Source: Candidatus Nomurabacteria bacterium (GTDB lineage Bacteria > Patescibacteriota > Minisyncoccia > Phycocordibacterales > UBA9973). Taken from it: 9,875 nucleotides of DNA. The number at the start of each line of letters is the position of its first letter. Within the stretch, counting starts at the first letter, position 1. This document shows, piece by piece, positions 1 to 5,976 of the stretch. Location: positions 1-9,875 of the forward strand of contig CAIQAW010000015.1 in the NCBI GenBank assembly GCA_903869875.1, in the 5' to 3' direction. Below the pieces are notes generated by a model, which saw only the letters and a list, made by a program, of their open reading frames with translations, was not told where the DNA came from and made no database searches. Position numbers and translations under genes: made by a program.

Positions 1-2
1 AC

Positions 3-92
3 GATTCTTTTAAATCTGTACACCCTGTAACGAAAGATTCCTACCGATTCCTAGCAATAAAAAAACCGCTTTTAAATTATAGTAATCTATAA
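3..92 (+). CDS. possible 3' end of a plus-strand gene cut by the left edge
   Basis: The third forward frame is open from the window edge to a TAA at 90-92, giving a 29-residue tail ending ...KKPLLNYSNL. It would converge on the ZIP transporter gene, whose stop is at 105-107, and would overlap that gene's terminator. An open run of this length in AT-rich DNA is easily produced by chance, and no family is recognisable. Sequence to the left of the window would settle it. Confidence 0.22.
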   Translation, partial: DSFKSVHPVTKDSYRFLAIKKPLLNYSNL

Positions 93-106
93 AGTAAAAA
101 CGGTTT
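63..106 (-). terminator. factor-independent terminator of the ZIP transporter gene
   Basis: On the minus strand the arms AAACCGTTTTT (106-96) and AAAAGCGGTTT (73-63) pair over 11 bp. The only non-Watson-Crick position is a G.U wobble, which would be an A/C mismatch if read on the plus strand, so the hairpin is built for minus-strand RNA. The loop holds a second small stem (77-82 with 87-92). A T-rich run (complement of 53-62) follows. The hairpin overlaps the stop codon of the 105-860 gene. Confidence 0.75.
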
Positions 107-860
107 AATGTAATGAGATAAGTAAGTACATGAATAATGTACCTAACAGGGCAGCTAAAAGTGTAGGTAAAACAGGGTGTTCGTCTTGTAGTATTTCAGG
201 TACCAGTTCGTACCGGATCAAACTAAAGAAAAATCCAAACGTTATACCAGCCCCCACAGTAGACACGTAGTCAGCTGAGACTAGGCCTTTTAATACAAAA
301 TACAAACAGACACCAAACAATGGGGCAAGGGCGTTCATTAGCGCTACCCTTTTCATAAATCTAGGCCCATCTGGAAACCTACTTAAAACAACAGCACCTG
401 TAAACCCGTCGTTAATACGGTGCGCAATAAACGTAACAAGACTAACCAAGCCCAGTGTTTGGTTAAGGCTATACAAAACAGCAAAACCAAAACCGTCTAA
501 AGTAGAATGTAAGAATATTCCACCTATTCTGGCAAATTTGTTTTTTGTGCTTGGTTGTATAAAATGCGTGTTTGTATGGTTGTGTTTTTTAAATAAAAAC
601 CAACCCAAGCAAAGCCCCGCTAATACAGACAAGGTGCCCCAAATAGGAATATCCAAAGCTTCTTGTAACAAGTCGCCGAAAGTCAACATGGCTATCATAC
701 CTGTAGTGAAGCCTAAAATAATATGGTACCTGTCTATACCCACTTTTCCAACAGCCTCATTTTTGGGATTTTTAGACTCTATTTTTACACCAGCCAACCA
801 ACGCCCAAAGTAAACAGACAGTGGTGACGCGATTAATATTATTATAAATATATTTTTCAT
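105..860 (-). CDS. ZIP-family-like metal transporter
   Basis: A 251-residue polytopic membrane protein resembling the ZIP (SLC39/ZupT) family, which moves zinc, iron or other divalent metals into the cytoplasm. Hydrophobic segments lie near residues 1-20, 46-66, 72-90, 112-134, 138-160, 170-192, 198-216 and 229-249. A His-rich loop (H93, H95, H99) sits between the third and fourth segments, where ZIP proteins carry their variable metal-binding loop. The two signature helices are HSTLDG (118-123) and HRINDG (147-152); the usual ZIP forms are HNxPEG and HExxEG, so acidic and His ligands are partly substituted. A later helix carries E218 and E222 in ELVPE. The ATG at 858-860 has no Shine-Dalgarno sequence. 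The gene is divergent from the disulfide operon and ends in its own terminator. The family call is good; the transported metal is unknown. Confidence 0.72.
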   Translation of the reverse strand: MKNIFIIILIASPLSVYFGRWLAGVKIESKNPKNEAVGKVGIDRYHIILGFTTGMIAMLTFGDLLQEALDIPIWGTLSVLAGLCLGWFLFKKHNHTNTHFIQPSTKNKFARIGGIFLHSTLDGFGFAVLYSLNQTLGLVSLVTFIAHRINDGFTGAVVLSRFPDGPRFMKRVALMNALAPLFGVCLYFVLKGLVSADYVSTVGAGITFGFFFSLIRYELVPEILQDEHPVLPTLLAALLGTLFMYLLISLH

Positions 861-922
861 ATTGTATAAAAGCCATTTAAAAAGCTTTCATTCAGATTAG
901 TACATATGGGCAATAAGTCAAG

Positions 923-950
923 TTGCACTAATTACTTACTTTGCTACACT
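923..950 (+). promoter_or_regulatory. sigma70-like promoter of the disulfide operon, close to leaderless
   Basis: TTGCAC (923-928) and TACACT (945-950) are separated by 16 bp, with a TGC extended -10 directly in front of the -10. Transcription would begin around 956-958 while the ATG is at 959, leaving essentially no 5' leader. No ribosome-binding sequence is present. Confidence 0.55.
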
Positions 951-958
951 AAATACAT

Positions 959-1345
959 ATGAATACAAAAATATTTTTAAGCCTAATAGTAGTTTTAGTT
1001 GTACTAGGTGTTGGCGGTGCAGTTATATCAAGTAAAAAAGCCGCTGGTCCTGGACCACTAGACGCTACTGCAACATGCATACAAAATTCTGGTGCAAAGT
1101 TTTTTGGTGCATTTTGGTGTCCACATTGTAAAGACCAAAAAGAAATGTTTGGAAATTCTGTAAAACTACTTCCATATATAGAATGTTCAAAACCAGACGG
1201 AAGTCAAAATGATTTATGTAAAGCAGAAAATATATCAGGTTACCCGACATGGAAATTTGCCGACGGAACAGTAGGAACAAAAGTTATGACAGTAGAAGAA
1301 TTAGCAGAAAAAACACAGTGCACAGACACACTGCCTAAAAAATAA
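959..1345 (+). CDS. membrane-anchored thioredoxin-like disulfide oxidoreductase (CPHC)
   Basis: A 128-residue protein with an N-terminal signal anchor (residues about 4-24) and an extracytoplasmic thioredoxin-fold domain. The active site is FWCPHC (C54 and C57), and the cis-proline loop is GYPTW (94-98, P96). The pattern FGAFWCPHC...LPYIEC...GYPTW matches the thioredoxin domain that in cyanobacteria and plants is fused to vitamin K epoxide reductase (VKOR). Here it stands alone and precedes a DsbB-like gene by 6 bp. Extra cysteines at 40, 76, 87 and 121 could form structural or relay disulfides. The likely role is to oxidise secreted or cell-surface proteins, with re-oxidation by the DsbB-like partner. 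An isomerase role cannot be excluded. The start codon is the only reasonable one and has no Shine-Dalgarno sequence. Confidence 0.82.
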   Translation: MNTKIFLSLIVVLVVLGVGGAVISSKKAAGPGPLDATATCIQNSGAKFFGAFWCPHCKDQKEMFGNSVKLLPYIECSKPDGSQNDLCKAENISGYPTWKFADGTVGTKVMTVEELAEKTQCTDTLPKK

Positions 1346-1351
1346 ATTTAT

Positions 1352-1861
1352 ATGATAAGCATTTTTGACAAACTTATTTCATTCGGAACATTAATATTAG
1401 CTGCAACTACCATACTGGTAATTATATCTGCATCAATTGACAAACAAAGTCCGGTTGTCCAATTAACTAAAAAACATTCTACACTTATTATTTTTATAAT
1501 AACTTTTTTAGCAATGTGTATTAGTTTGGTTTATTCAAACTTTTTTGGTTACACACCGTGTTACCTTTGCTGGTTCCAAAGAATTTTTATTTACCCTAGT
1601 GTTTTATTTTCTGGTATTGCAATGTACAAAAAAGACAACCACATTATTTCTTATATAGAAAGTTTGTCTTGGGTTGGTTTGGTTTTTTCTATCTACCACA
1701 ACATAACATACTACACAGGCGTGTCACCGCTACCGTGTGATGTAAGTGCATCATGCACATTACACTATGTAACTGAATTTGGTTTTGTAACAATACCGTT
1801 TATGGCACTGGTGTCCTTTATTGCAATAATAACTGTTGCACGAATCTATAAATCTAAATAA
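1352..1861 (+). CDS. DsbB/BdbC-type quinone-dependent disulfide bond formation protein
   Basis: A 169-residue integral membrane protein. The first cysteine pair is in PCYLCWFQR (C70, C73), the DsbB/BdbC signature at the start of a membrane helix, including the W-x-Q-R residues next to the quinone site. The second pair, C129 and C135 in the loop PLPCDVSASC, corresponds to the periplasmic pair that exchanges with the thioredoxin-like partner. Hydrophobic segments lie near 10-27, 44-62, 75-92, 105-121 and 143-165. The N-terminal one is additional to the four-helix DsbB core. The gene starts 6 bp after the thioredoxin-like gene and lacks a ribosome-binding site, so the two are probably co-transcribed. 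Together they would form a complete oxidation relay from substrate protein to quinone. The family call is firm. BdbC is the closer type because of the short loop between the second pair. Confidence 0.85.
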   Translation: MISIFDKLISFGTLILAATTILVIISASIDKQSPVVQLTKKHSTLIIFIITFLAMCISLVYSNFFGYTPCYLCWFQRIFIYPSVLFSGIAMYKKDNHIISYIESLSWVGLVFSIYHNITYYTGVSPLPCDVSASCTLHYVTEFGFVTIPFMALVSFIAIITVARIYKSK

Positions 1862-1908
1862 CCTTTATACAGTAAGGCTAAAAAGTAAAAGACAAAATAT
1901 AGTTATCC

Positions 1909-1942
1909 ACAATACCTGCAACAACACTGTTGCAGGTATTGT
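1909..1942 (+). terminator. 15-bp perfect hairpin after the disulfide operon (weak terminator)
   Basis: The arms ACAATACCTGCAACA (1909-1923) and TGTTGCAGGTATTGT (1928-1942) are perfectly complementary around a 4-nt ACAC loop. It lies 48 bp past the dsbB-like stop codon. The following sequence CTTATAAA is poor in T, so termination may be weak, or this may be a processing or stability hairpin. Its right arm also contains the -35 of the next promoter. Confidence 0.4.
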
Positions 1943-1958
1943 CTTATAAAGGTATAAT
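1930..1958 (+). promoter_or_regulatory. sigma70-like promoter driving the 1965-2270 RNA candidate
   Basis: A perfect -10 box TATAAT lies at 1953-1958, with TTGCAG at 1930-1935, a 17-bp spacer. The -35 matches the consensus only in TTG. The predicted start, about 1965, coincides with the first base of the first helix of the downstream RNA candidate. No open reading frame of note follows on this strand. Confidence 0.5.
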
Positions 1959-1964
1959 GAATGT

Positions 1965-2270
1965 GTAGTAGAGAAGCAATGTAAGCATAACCGAGCTTTT
2001 CGGTAAAAATAAAAACATTAAAGTCTATCTCAACTACAACAACCAAGACCAAAGGTTGATTCAAAAAAATTGGTTCTTTAAATAAAATGTAATATTAATC
2101 CAACTGTTCTTTTGTATCGTACACGACACAAACAAATAGTTCTTTCACAAAACCCAAAACAAATAATTGTCCCCCATATAACAATTATTTTAAAAAATAT
2201 AGTTTCCAATTTTTAAAAAAGGAAACACCCTCTTAAACCGCCTTTCTTTACTCTAAAGGCGGTTTTCTTA
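1965..2270 (+). ncRNA. candidate structured non-coding RNA, about 300 nt
   Basis: This stretch lies between a promoter-like sequence and a strong plus-strand terminator, holds no credible ORF, and folds by eye into consecutive helices. A nested domain has 1964-1974 pairing with 2028-2038 (one A.A mismatch), 1978-1982 with 2015-2019, and an inner ACCGA/TCGGT hairpin at 1990-2004. Downstream are CAACC/GGTTG near 2040-2060, TTTGT-TCG/CGA-ACAAA at 2111-2132, a perfect 10-bp hairpin AAATAATTGT/ACAATTATTT (2161-2190) with a CCCCCATATA loop, and GTTTCC/GGAAAC (2202-2226). I see no hallmarks of tmRNA, RNase P RNA, SRP RNA or a tRNA. AT-rich DNA forms hairpins easily, so the existence of the RNA is an inference from promoter, terminator and nested pairing together. 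Confidence 0.42.
2235..2270 (+). terminator. factor-independent terminator ending the RNA candidate
   Basis: The perfect 11-bp arms AAACCGCCTTT (2235-2245) and AAAGGCGGTTT (2255-2265) enclose a 9-nt loop and are followed by TCTTATT. On the minus strand the hairpin is followed by AAGAGGG with no T-run, so it works for plus-strand transcription. Confidence 0.72.
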
Positions 2271-2288
2271 TTGTGTAATTTAAAATTT

Positions 2289-2316
2289 TAAAAACCGCTT
2301 CAGCGGTTTTTATTTT
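2289..2316 (-). terminator. bidirectional terminator downstream of the holA-like gene
   Basis: The arms AAAACCGCT (2291-2299) and AGCGGTTTT (2302-2310) form a tight hairpin extended by two more A-T pairs. T-rich sequence follows on both strands (TATTTTATT on plus; TTTTTAAAATTTT on minus). It can end the polA operon on the minus strand and back up the plus-strand terminator at 2235-2270. Confidence 0.68.
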
Positions 2317-2319
2317 ATT

Positions 2320-2355
2320 GGTAACACAATTTAACGGCCGTTAAATTGTGTTACC
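2320..2355. repeat. 36-bp perfect palindrome
   Basis: Each half is 18 bp (GGTAACACAATTTAACGG and its exact complement), with the centre between 2337 and 2338. As RNA it gives a 16-bp stem with a GGCC loop. It starts 2 bp after the TAG stop of the holA-like gene and precedes the bidirectional terminator. No T-run follows on the minus strand, so it is not itself a standard terminator. It may be a 3' stability hairpin, a protein-binding operator or a mobile palindrome. No second copy is visible in this window. Confidence 0.85.
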
Positions 2356-2357
2356 GA

Positions 2358-3020
2358 CTATAAAGACAGCAACCAAGATTCTAAAGAAATATTAAAATCT
2401 ATTTTGCCGTTGTGTGCATCGTGGTACATATGTACCAGTTGTCTGTGCATGTTGTCTATTTCTGTTGGTGTGTATTTTTTACTTGCGCGGGCAGCGTTAC
2501 CAGCAACAAAAGGTTTTATATTTAGGGCATCGGCATACATATGTAAACGCATCATTTTTACTGACCATAAAATAGTGCCGTGTATTTCTTCGGTAACAAA
2601 GTTATTTACAAGTGTTTGAAACGTAACCCAGGCATTTTTTTTGTCGCGTGCATATATGGCGTCAGACAATGCAAAAATTTCATTAGAAAACTTTTTTACT
2701 GGGCCAGTAATTTTACTAATATTAAAACCAAGTGCTTCAAGTTTTTTACGGCGTGGTTCTGTTATATCTGCTTCCTGAAAAATAAAAAAGTTTGGTGACG
2801 CAGCCATACCGGCACCATGGGCAAATAGTTCGTCCATTCCCCCATCGGCTATAACACCAACAAACTGGTAAACATGTGTTTGCCCAAACAAAGACACACT
2901 GTCTATATACTGACCGAAATTAAAGTCAGGTTCATTGTGGTCTAAAAAAGTTGCAACACTGTCTTTGTGTTTTGCTAAAACTTTTTTTCTTTCTTCAGTT
3001 CCAAAAACAATGTGCACCAT
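2358..3020 (-). CDS. holA: DNA polymerase III delta-like clamp-loader subunit, short form
   Basis: A 220-residue protein that I read as a minimal relative of HolA, the delta subunit that opens the sliding clamp. Residues 1-110 look like a shortened N-terminal domain. The start MVHIVFGTEERKK replaces the usual gene-family opening (a G-E-D-x-F-like turn), S43-L-F-G46 corresponds to the conserved SLFG stretch, and FFIFQEAD (78-85) resembles the strand in which delta proteins carry LVIxEP-type residues. Residues 112-220 match the C-terminal collar helices: FALSDAIYARDKKNA, then KPFVAGNAARASKKY, then a final helix with D201 and K206. Typical delta proteins are about 330 residues, so most of the middle lid domain is missing. 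No Walker A motif is present, as expected for delta. Its ATG is 1 bp from the stop of the upstream gene. The family assignment is moderately sure. Confidence 0.6.
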   Translation of the reverse strand: MVHIVFGTEERKKVLAKHKDSVATFLDHNEPDFNFGQYIDSVSLFGQTHVYQFVGVIADGGMDELFAHGAGMAASPNFFIFQEADITEPRRKKLEALGFNISKITGPVKKFSNEIFALSDAIYARDKKNAWVTFQTLVNNFVTEEIHGTILWSVKMMRLHMYADALNIKPFVAGNAARASKKYTPTEIDNMHRQLVHMYHDAHNGKIDFNISLESWLLSL

Positions 3021-3021
3021 A

Positions 3022-3501
3022 TTAAATAGAAAGGCGGACTACTTTTTTATAGTTGCGGTATGGGTTGCCGTATTTTTCTACCAACATACTGTCTTCTTTT
3101 GGTAAAAAAACAAGATGTGAAATAACCTGCGCAACTAGTGCAGCGCAAAATATTACAAAAGAACCCATAACAATAGCCAAGCCAACCATTAATAAAAACA
3201 AGCCTAGGTGTGTGGGGAAACGTATAAATTTATACGGACCATGCATAAAATCTTCGGCGGTTAGGTCGTTGATGTTTTTCTTGTCTCTAAAATATTCAGA
3301 GGATCGTTGTGCCCACATTATTAAAGCTGGGCCTAAGAATAACAGTATCAGGCCCATAGGTAGTAAGCTTAACAAGTTTTGTGACACAGGGTAAAAAACC
3401 GATATTACTAATGCTGGTATTGTTAAAATAACATACACCATGTACGATTCGGCCAGTACAGCATGTGCTGTTTTATGCATATTAATAGGTTGGTTTATCA
3501 T
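3022..3501 (-). CDS. isoprenylcysteine/phospholipid methyltransferase-like membrane protein
   Basis: A 159-residue integral membrane protein of the ICMT/PEMT superfamily, which transfers methyl groups from S-adenosylmethionine to lipid or prenyl-type acceptors at the membrane. The diagnostic C-terminal half carries GPYKFIRFPTHLG (88-100), equivalent to the family's GPYxxVRHPxYxG, then hydrophobic helices, then E136-D-x-x-L-x-x-x-Y-G-x-x-Y-x-x-Y, the conserved substrate/cofactor-binding tail. The family's His in R-H-P is replaced by Phe (R94-F-P), and the following Tyr by His98. Membrane segments lie near 21-37, 44-63 and 99-133. The gene starts 7 bp after polA and ends 1 bp before the holA-like gene, so it is translated from the same mRNA. 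Its acceptor is unknown; bacterial members are often unassigned. Confidence 0.72.
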   Translation of the reverse strand: MINQPINMHKTAHAVLAESYMVYVILTIPALVISVFYPVSQNLLSLLPMGLILLFLGPALIMWAQRSSEYFRDKKNINDLTAEDFMHGPYKFIRFPTHLGLFLLMVGLAIVMGSFVIFCAALVAQVISHLVFLPKEDSMLVEKYGNPYRNYKKVVRLSI

Positions 3502-3508
3502 ATATAGA

Positions 3509-5923
3509 TTATTTCATACTTCCCCAGTCTTTTGCAAGGGCAGTTCCTACATTTATAGGTACGGTTTTACGGCCAGTAGTAAATTCGGCAGGTATGCAGT
3601 TTTCCATTACACCAACAACAATGTCGTGTATTTTGTCTGTAAATTTTTCATCTACTTCAAATATAAGTTCGTCGTGCACCTGAAGTAACATTTTTGAGTG
3701 GTCTGTTAGGTTGTTTTCAGTCAAAGCTTTATCAATAGCAACCATAGAAATTTTAATAATATCTGCACATGTACCCTGTACCGGGGCGTTTATAGCCATA
3801 CGTTCTGCCATAGCCCGCATTTGTGGCATAGACGAATTCATAAGTGGAAAGTACCTTCTTCGGCCAAACAGTGTTTGTGCAAAACCAGTTTGTTTAGCAC
3901 TGGCTATAACCGCCTGTAAGTACGTTGCCAGTTGGTGGAACTGCGCAAAATATGCATCGTAAAATTCTTGGGCTTCTTTTCTGTCTGTACCAAGGTTTTC
4001 TTTTAATGCGTTTACACCCATACCGTATAGTATGCCAAAGTTTATAACCTTGGCTTTACGGCGCATATCAGAAGTTACTTCGTTAGCACTGACATGAAAA
4101 ACACGCGCAGCTACAGATGTATGTACGTCTTCGTTGTTATTAAATATTTCTAGTAGTTCTGTGTCTTGCGACAGTAGTGCGGCTAGGCGTAGTTCTATTT
4201 GTGCATAGTCAAAAGACATAAGTACTTTGCCTGGTGCAGAAACAAACCCGTGGCGTATTGCACGGCCACGTTCGGTTTTAATAGGCATGTTTTGTATGTT
4301 TGGGTTCTGCGAAGAAAACCGCCCAGTACTGGCACCCAGTTGGTTAAAATGTGGGTGTATGCGTCCATCTGTACCTGCTAGTTGCGGCAACACATCTATA
4401 TATGTAGATAGTAGTTTTTGTAGTTCACGATAGCGAAGTATTTCTTCTATTATTGGGTCGGCACCGCGCATTTTTTCAAGTTCACTTTCGCGAGTAGAAC
4501 GTGCACCACCTTGGCTTTTTTTCAGTTTTATACCTTGTATTTTGTCTTGTAGTTTTAGTTCATCAAATAAAACTTCGCCTAGTTGTTTTGGTGAATTTAT
4601 ATTAAATTCACGACCAGTCATACTATATATAGTACTTTCGTATTTTTCTAGTTCGCTGTGGTATTCTTTAGAAAGTTTTGCAAAATAGTCTTTGTCTATA
4701 AGTATACCCTGCCGTTCCATACCGCGGACAACTGGGGCAAGGGGTAATTCTATGTTTTCGTATACATAAGATAGACCGTTTTGTTTTATTTCGTTTTCTA
4801 ATATAGGCAAAGATTCAAACAAACTTTTTGCGCCTGTTCTACTTAAAATGTTTTCACGGTTCGGATTTGTTATATCTGAATTAAGTAGTGACAGTGCGAT
4901 AGAAGTTTTTAATATTACTTCAGGGTCTTCGTCTTCTTTTGGAATATTTGTTTCAACCTCACTAACATCAGTTTTACCACCACTGTCGTCTAAACTATTT
5001 TGTAAATTTAAAACCTTAGGTATTAAACTTTTAAACTCCAACATTGAAAATAGGTTTTGAACTTTATCTTTGTCGACAGTGCCGTGCCAGTGGCTGGTTG
5101 GTATTTCAAAAACAATAGGCGCGTCGCGGCGTATAGTTGCCAATGTTTTAGAAAACATGGCTTCTTCTTCACCGTCTTTTAGTAAGCCTATTATGCGTGG
5201 GGTTATACCTGCATCACGAAACTGTTGTTCGTCTTTTTTTAGGGCCTTGTATATAGACTCTACACCACCGAATTTAGTTATTAAAATAGTTGCGGTTTTC
5301 TCTCCGATACCAGCTATACCTATAATGTTGTCAGACGGGTCGCCGCGCAGACCTTTGTAGTCAGCTATTAGTGCTGGGGCAAAACCATACCTGTCCAACA
5401 CGGCTTGTTCGTTAAATAAAACAGTTTCGGTTATGCCTTTTTTCAAAGTAAAAACTTGTACGGTGTCGCCCGCTATTAGTTGCATGGTGTCCATGTCGCC
5501 CGAAGCAATTACAATATCTAAATCTTTTTGTTTTGATTTGCCTTTTGTAAGTTGTTCGACAATAGTACCCAACATGTCGTCGGCCTCAAAACCTGGGTAG
5601 TCGTATATAGGTATACCAAGTGCCTCGACAACTTGACGTGACTGTTCTAACTGCGAAACCAGTCTGTCGTCTGTTTTAGAACGCGTACCCTTATATGCTT
5701 CGTAGACTTCATGGCGGAAAGTTTTCTGGGGCAAGTCGTAACATGCCACAATGTAGTCGGGCTTCAAGTCGCTGGCTATACGCAATATCATGGTTACTAG
5801 GCCATACAGGGCACCAGTAGGTTCACCCCGACTGGTAGCAAAGTCAGGCAGTGCATGGTAGGCCCGATGTATAATGGCATGGGCGTCTAGCAGAACAAGG
5901 CGTTTAGTAGGTTTTTTAGGCAT
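3509..5923 (-). CDS. polA: DNA polymerase I lacking the 3'-5' exonuclease domain
   Basis: An 804-residue DNA polymerase I used for Okazaki fragment maturation and repair. I chose the ATG at 5921-5923 because the family's opening (LVLLDAHAIIHRAYHAL, D13) follows at once and a perfect extended -10 lies 6 bp upstream; an upstream ATG at 6001 reads through a repeat element. The 5' nuclease (about 1-305) has the acidic residues E113, D115, D116, D143, D145, D195 and D198 and the helix-hairpin-helix GIAGIGEKTA (202-211). The polymerase (about 390-804) has TGRFSSQNPNIQN (533-545), motif A DYAQIELR (D572), motif B RRKAKVINFGILYG (621-634, with F629 at the dNTP-selectivity position) and motif C VHDE (749-752). 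Between them are only about 85 acidic, low-similarity residues in place of the roughly 190-residue proofreading domain, with no DxE motif. It heads the operon polA - methyltransferase-like - holA-like. Confidence 0.95.
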   Translation of the reverse strand: MPKKPTKRLVLLDAHAIIHRAYHALPDFATSRGEPTGALYGLVTMILRIASDLKPDYIVACYDLPQKTFRHEVYEAYKGTRSKTDDRLVSQLEQSRQVVEALGIPIYDYPGFEADDMLGTIVEQLTKGKSKQKDLDIVIASGDMDTMQLIAGDTVQVFTLKKGITETVLFNEQAVLDRYGFAPALIADYKGLRGDPSDNIIGIAGIGEKTATILITKFGGVESIYKALKKDEQQFRDAGITPRIIGLLKDGEEEAMFSKTLATIRRDAPIVFEIPTSHWHGTVDKDKVQNLFSMLEFKSLIPKVLNLQNSLDDSGGKTDVSEVETNIPKEDEDPEVILKTSIALSLLNSDITNPNRENILSRTGAKSLFESLPILENEIKQNGLSYVYENIELPLAPVVRGMERQGILIDKDYFAKLSKEYHSELEKYESTIYSMTGREFNINSPKQLGEVLFDELKLQDKIQGIKLKKSQGGARSTRESELEKMRGADPIIEEILRYRELQKLLSTYIDVLPQLAGTDGRIHPHFNQLGASTGRFSSQNPNIQNMPIKTERGRAIRHGFVSAPGKVLMSFDYAQIELRLAALLSQDTELLEIFNNNEDVHTSVAARVFHVSANEVTSDMRRKAKVINFGILYGMGVNALKENLGTDRKEAQEFYDAYFAQFHQLATYLQAVIASAKQTGFAQTLFGRRRYFPLMNSSMPQMRAMAERMAINAPVQGTCADIIKISMVAIDKALTENNLTDHSKMLLQVHDELIFEVDEKFTDKIHDIVVGVMENCIPAEFTTGRKTVPINVGTALAKDWGSMK

Positions 5924-5929
5924 ATGGGT

Positions 5930-5938
5930 ATTATAGCA
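5930..5938 (-). promoter_or_regulatory. extended -10 promoter of polA, leaderless
   Basis: On the minus strand TGC TATAAT (5938-5930) is a consensus extended -10 element, followed by six bases (ACCCAT) and the polA ATG. A start 6-7 bp after the -10 would fall on or beside the A of the ATG. No clear -35 is visible at the normal spacing, which is usual for TGn-extended promoters. Confidence 0.62.
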
Positions 5939-5976
5939 TTTTGGTAACGTAGCAACGAAAAGATTTCCCTTACTCC

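Noticed and set aside
1965..2270. tmRNA, RNase P RNA or SRP RNA
   Set aside because: No tRNA-like ends, no conserved P4-type core and no SRP GNAR-type loop could be found on either strand.
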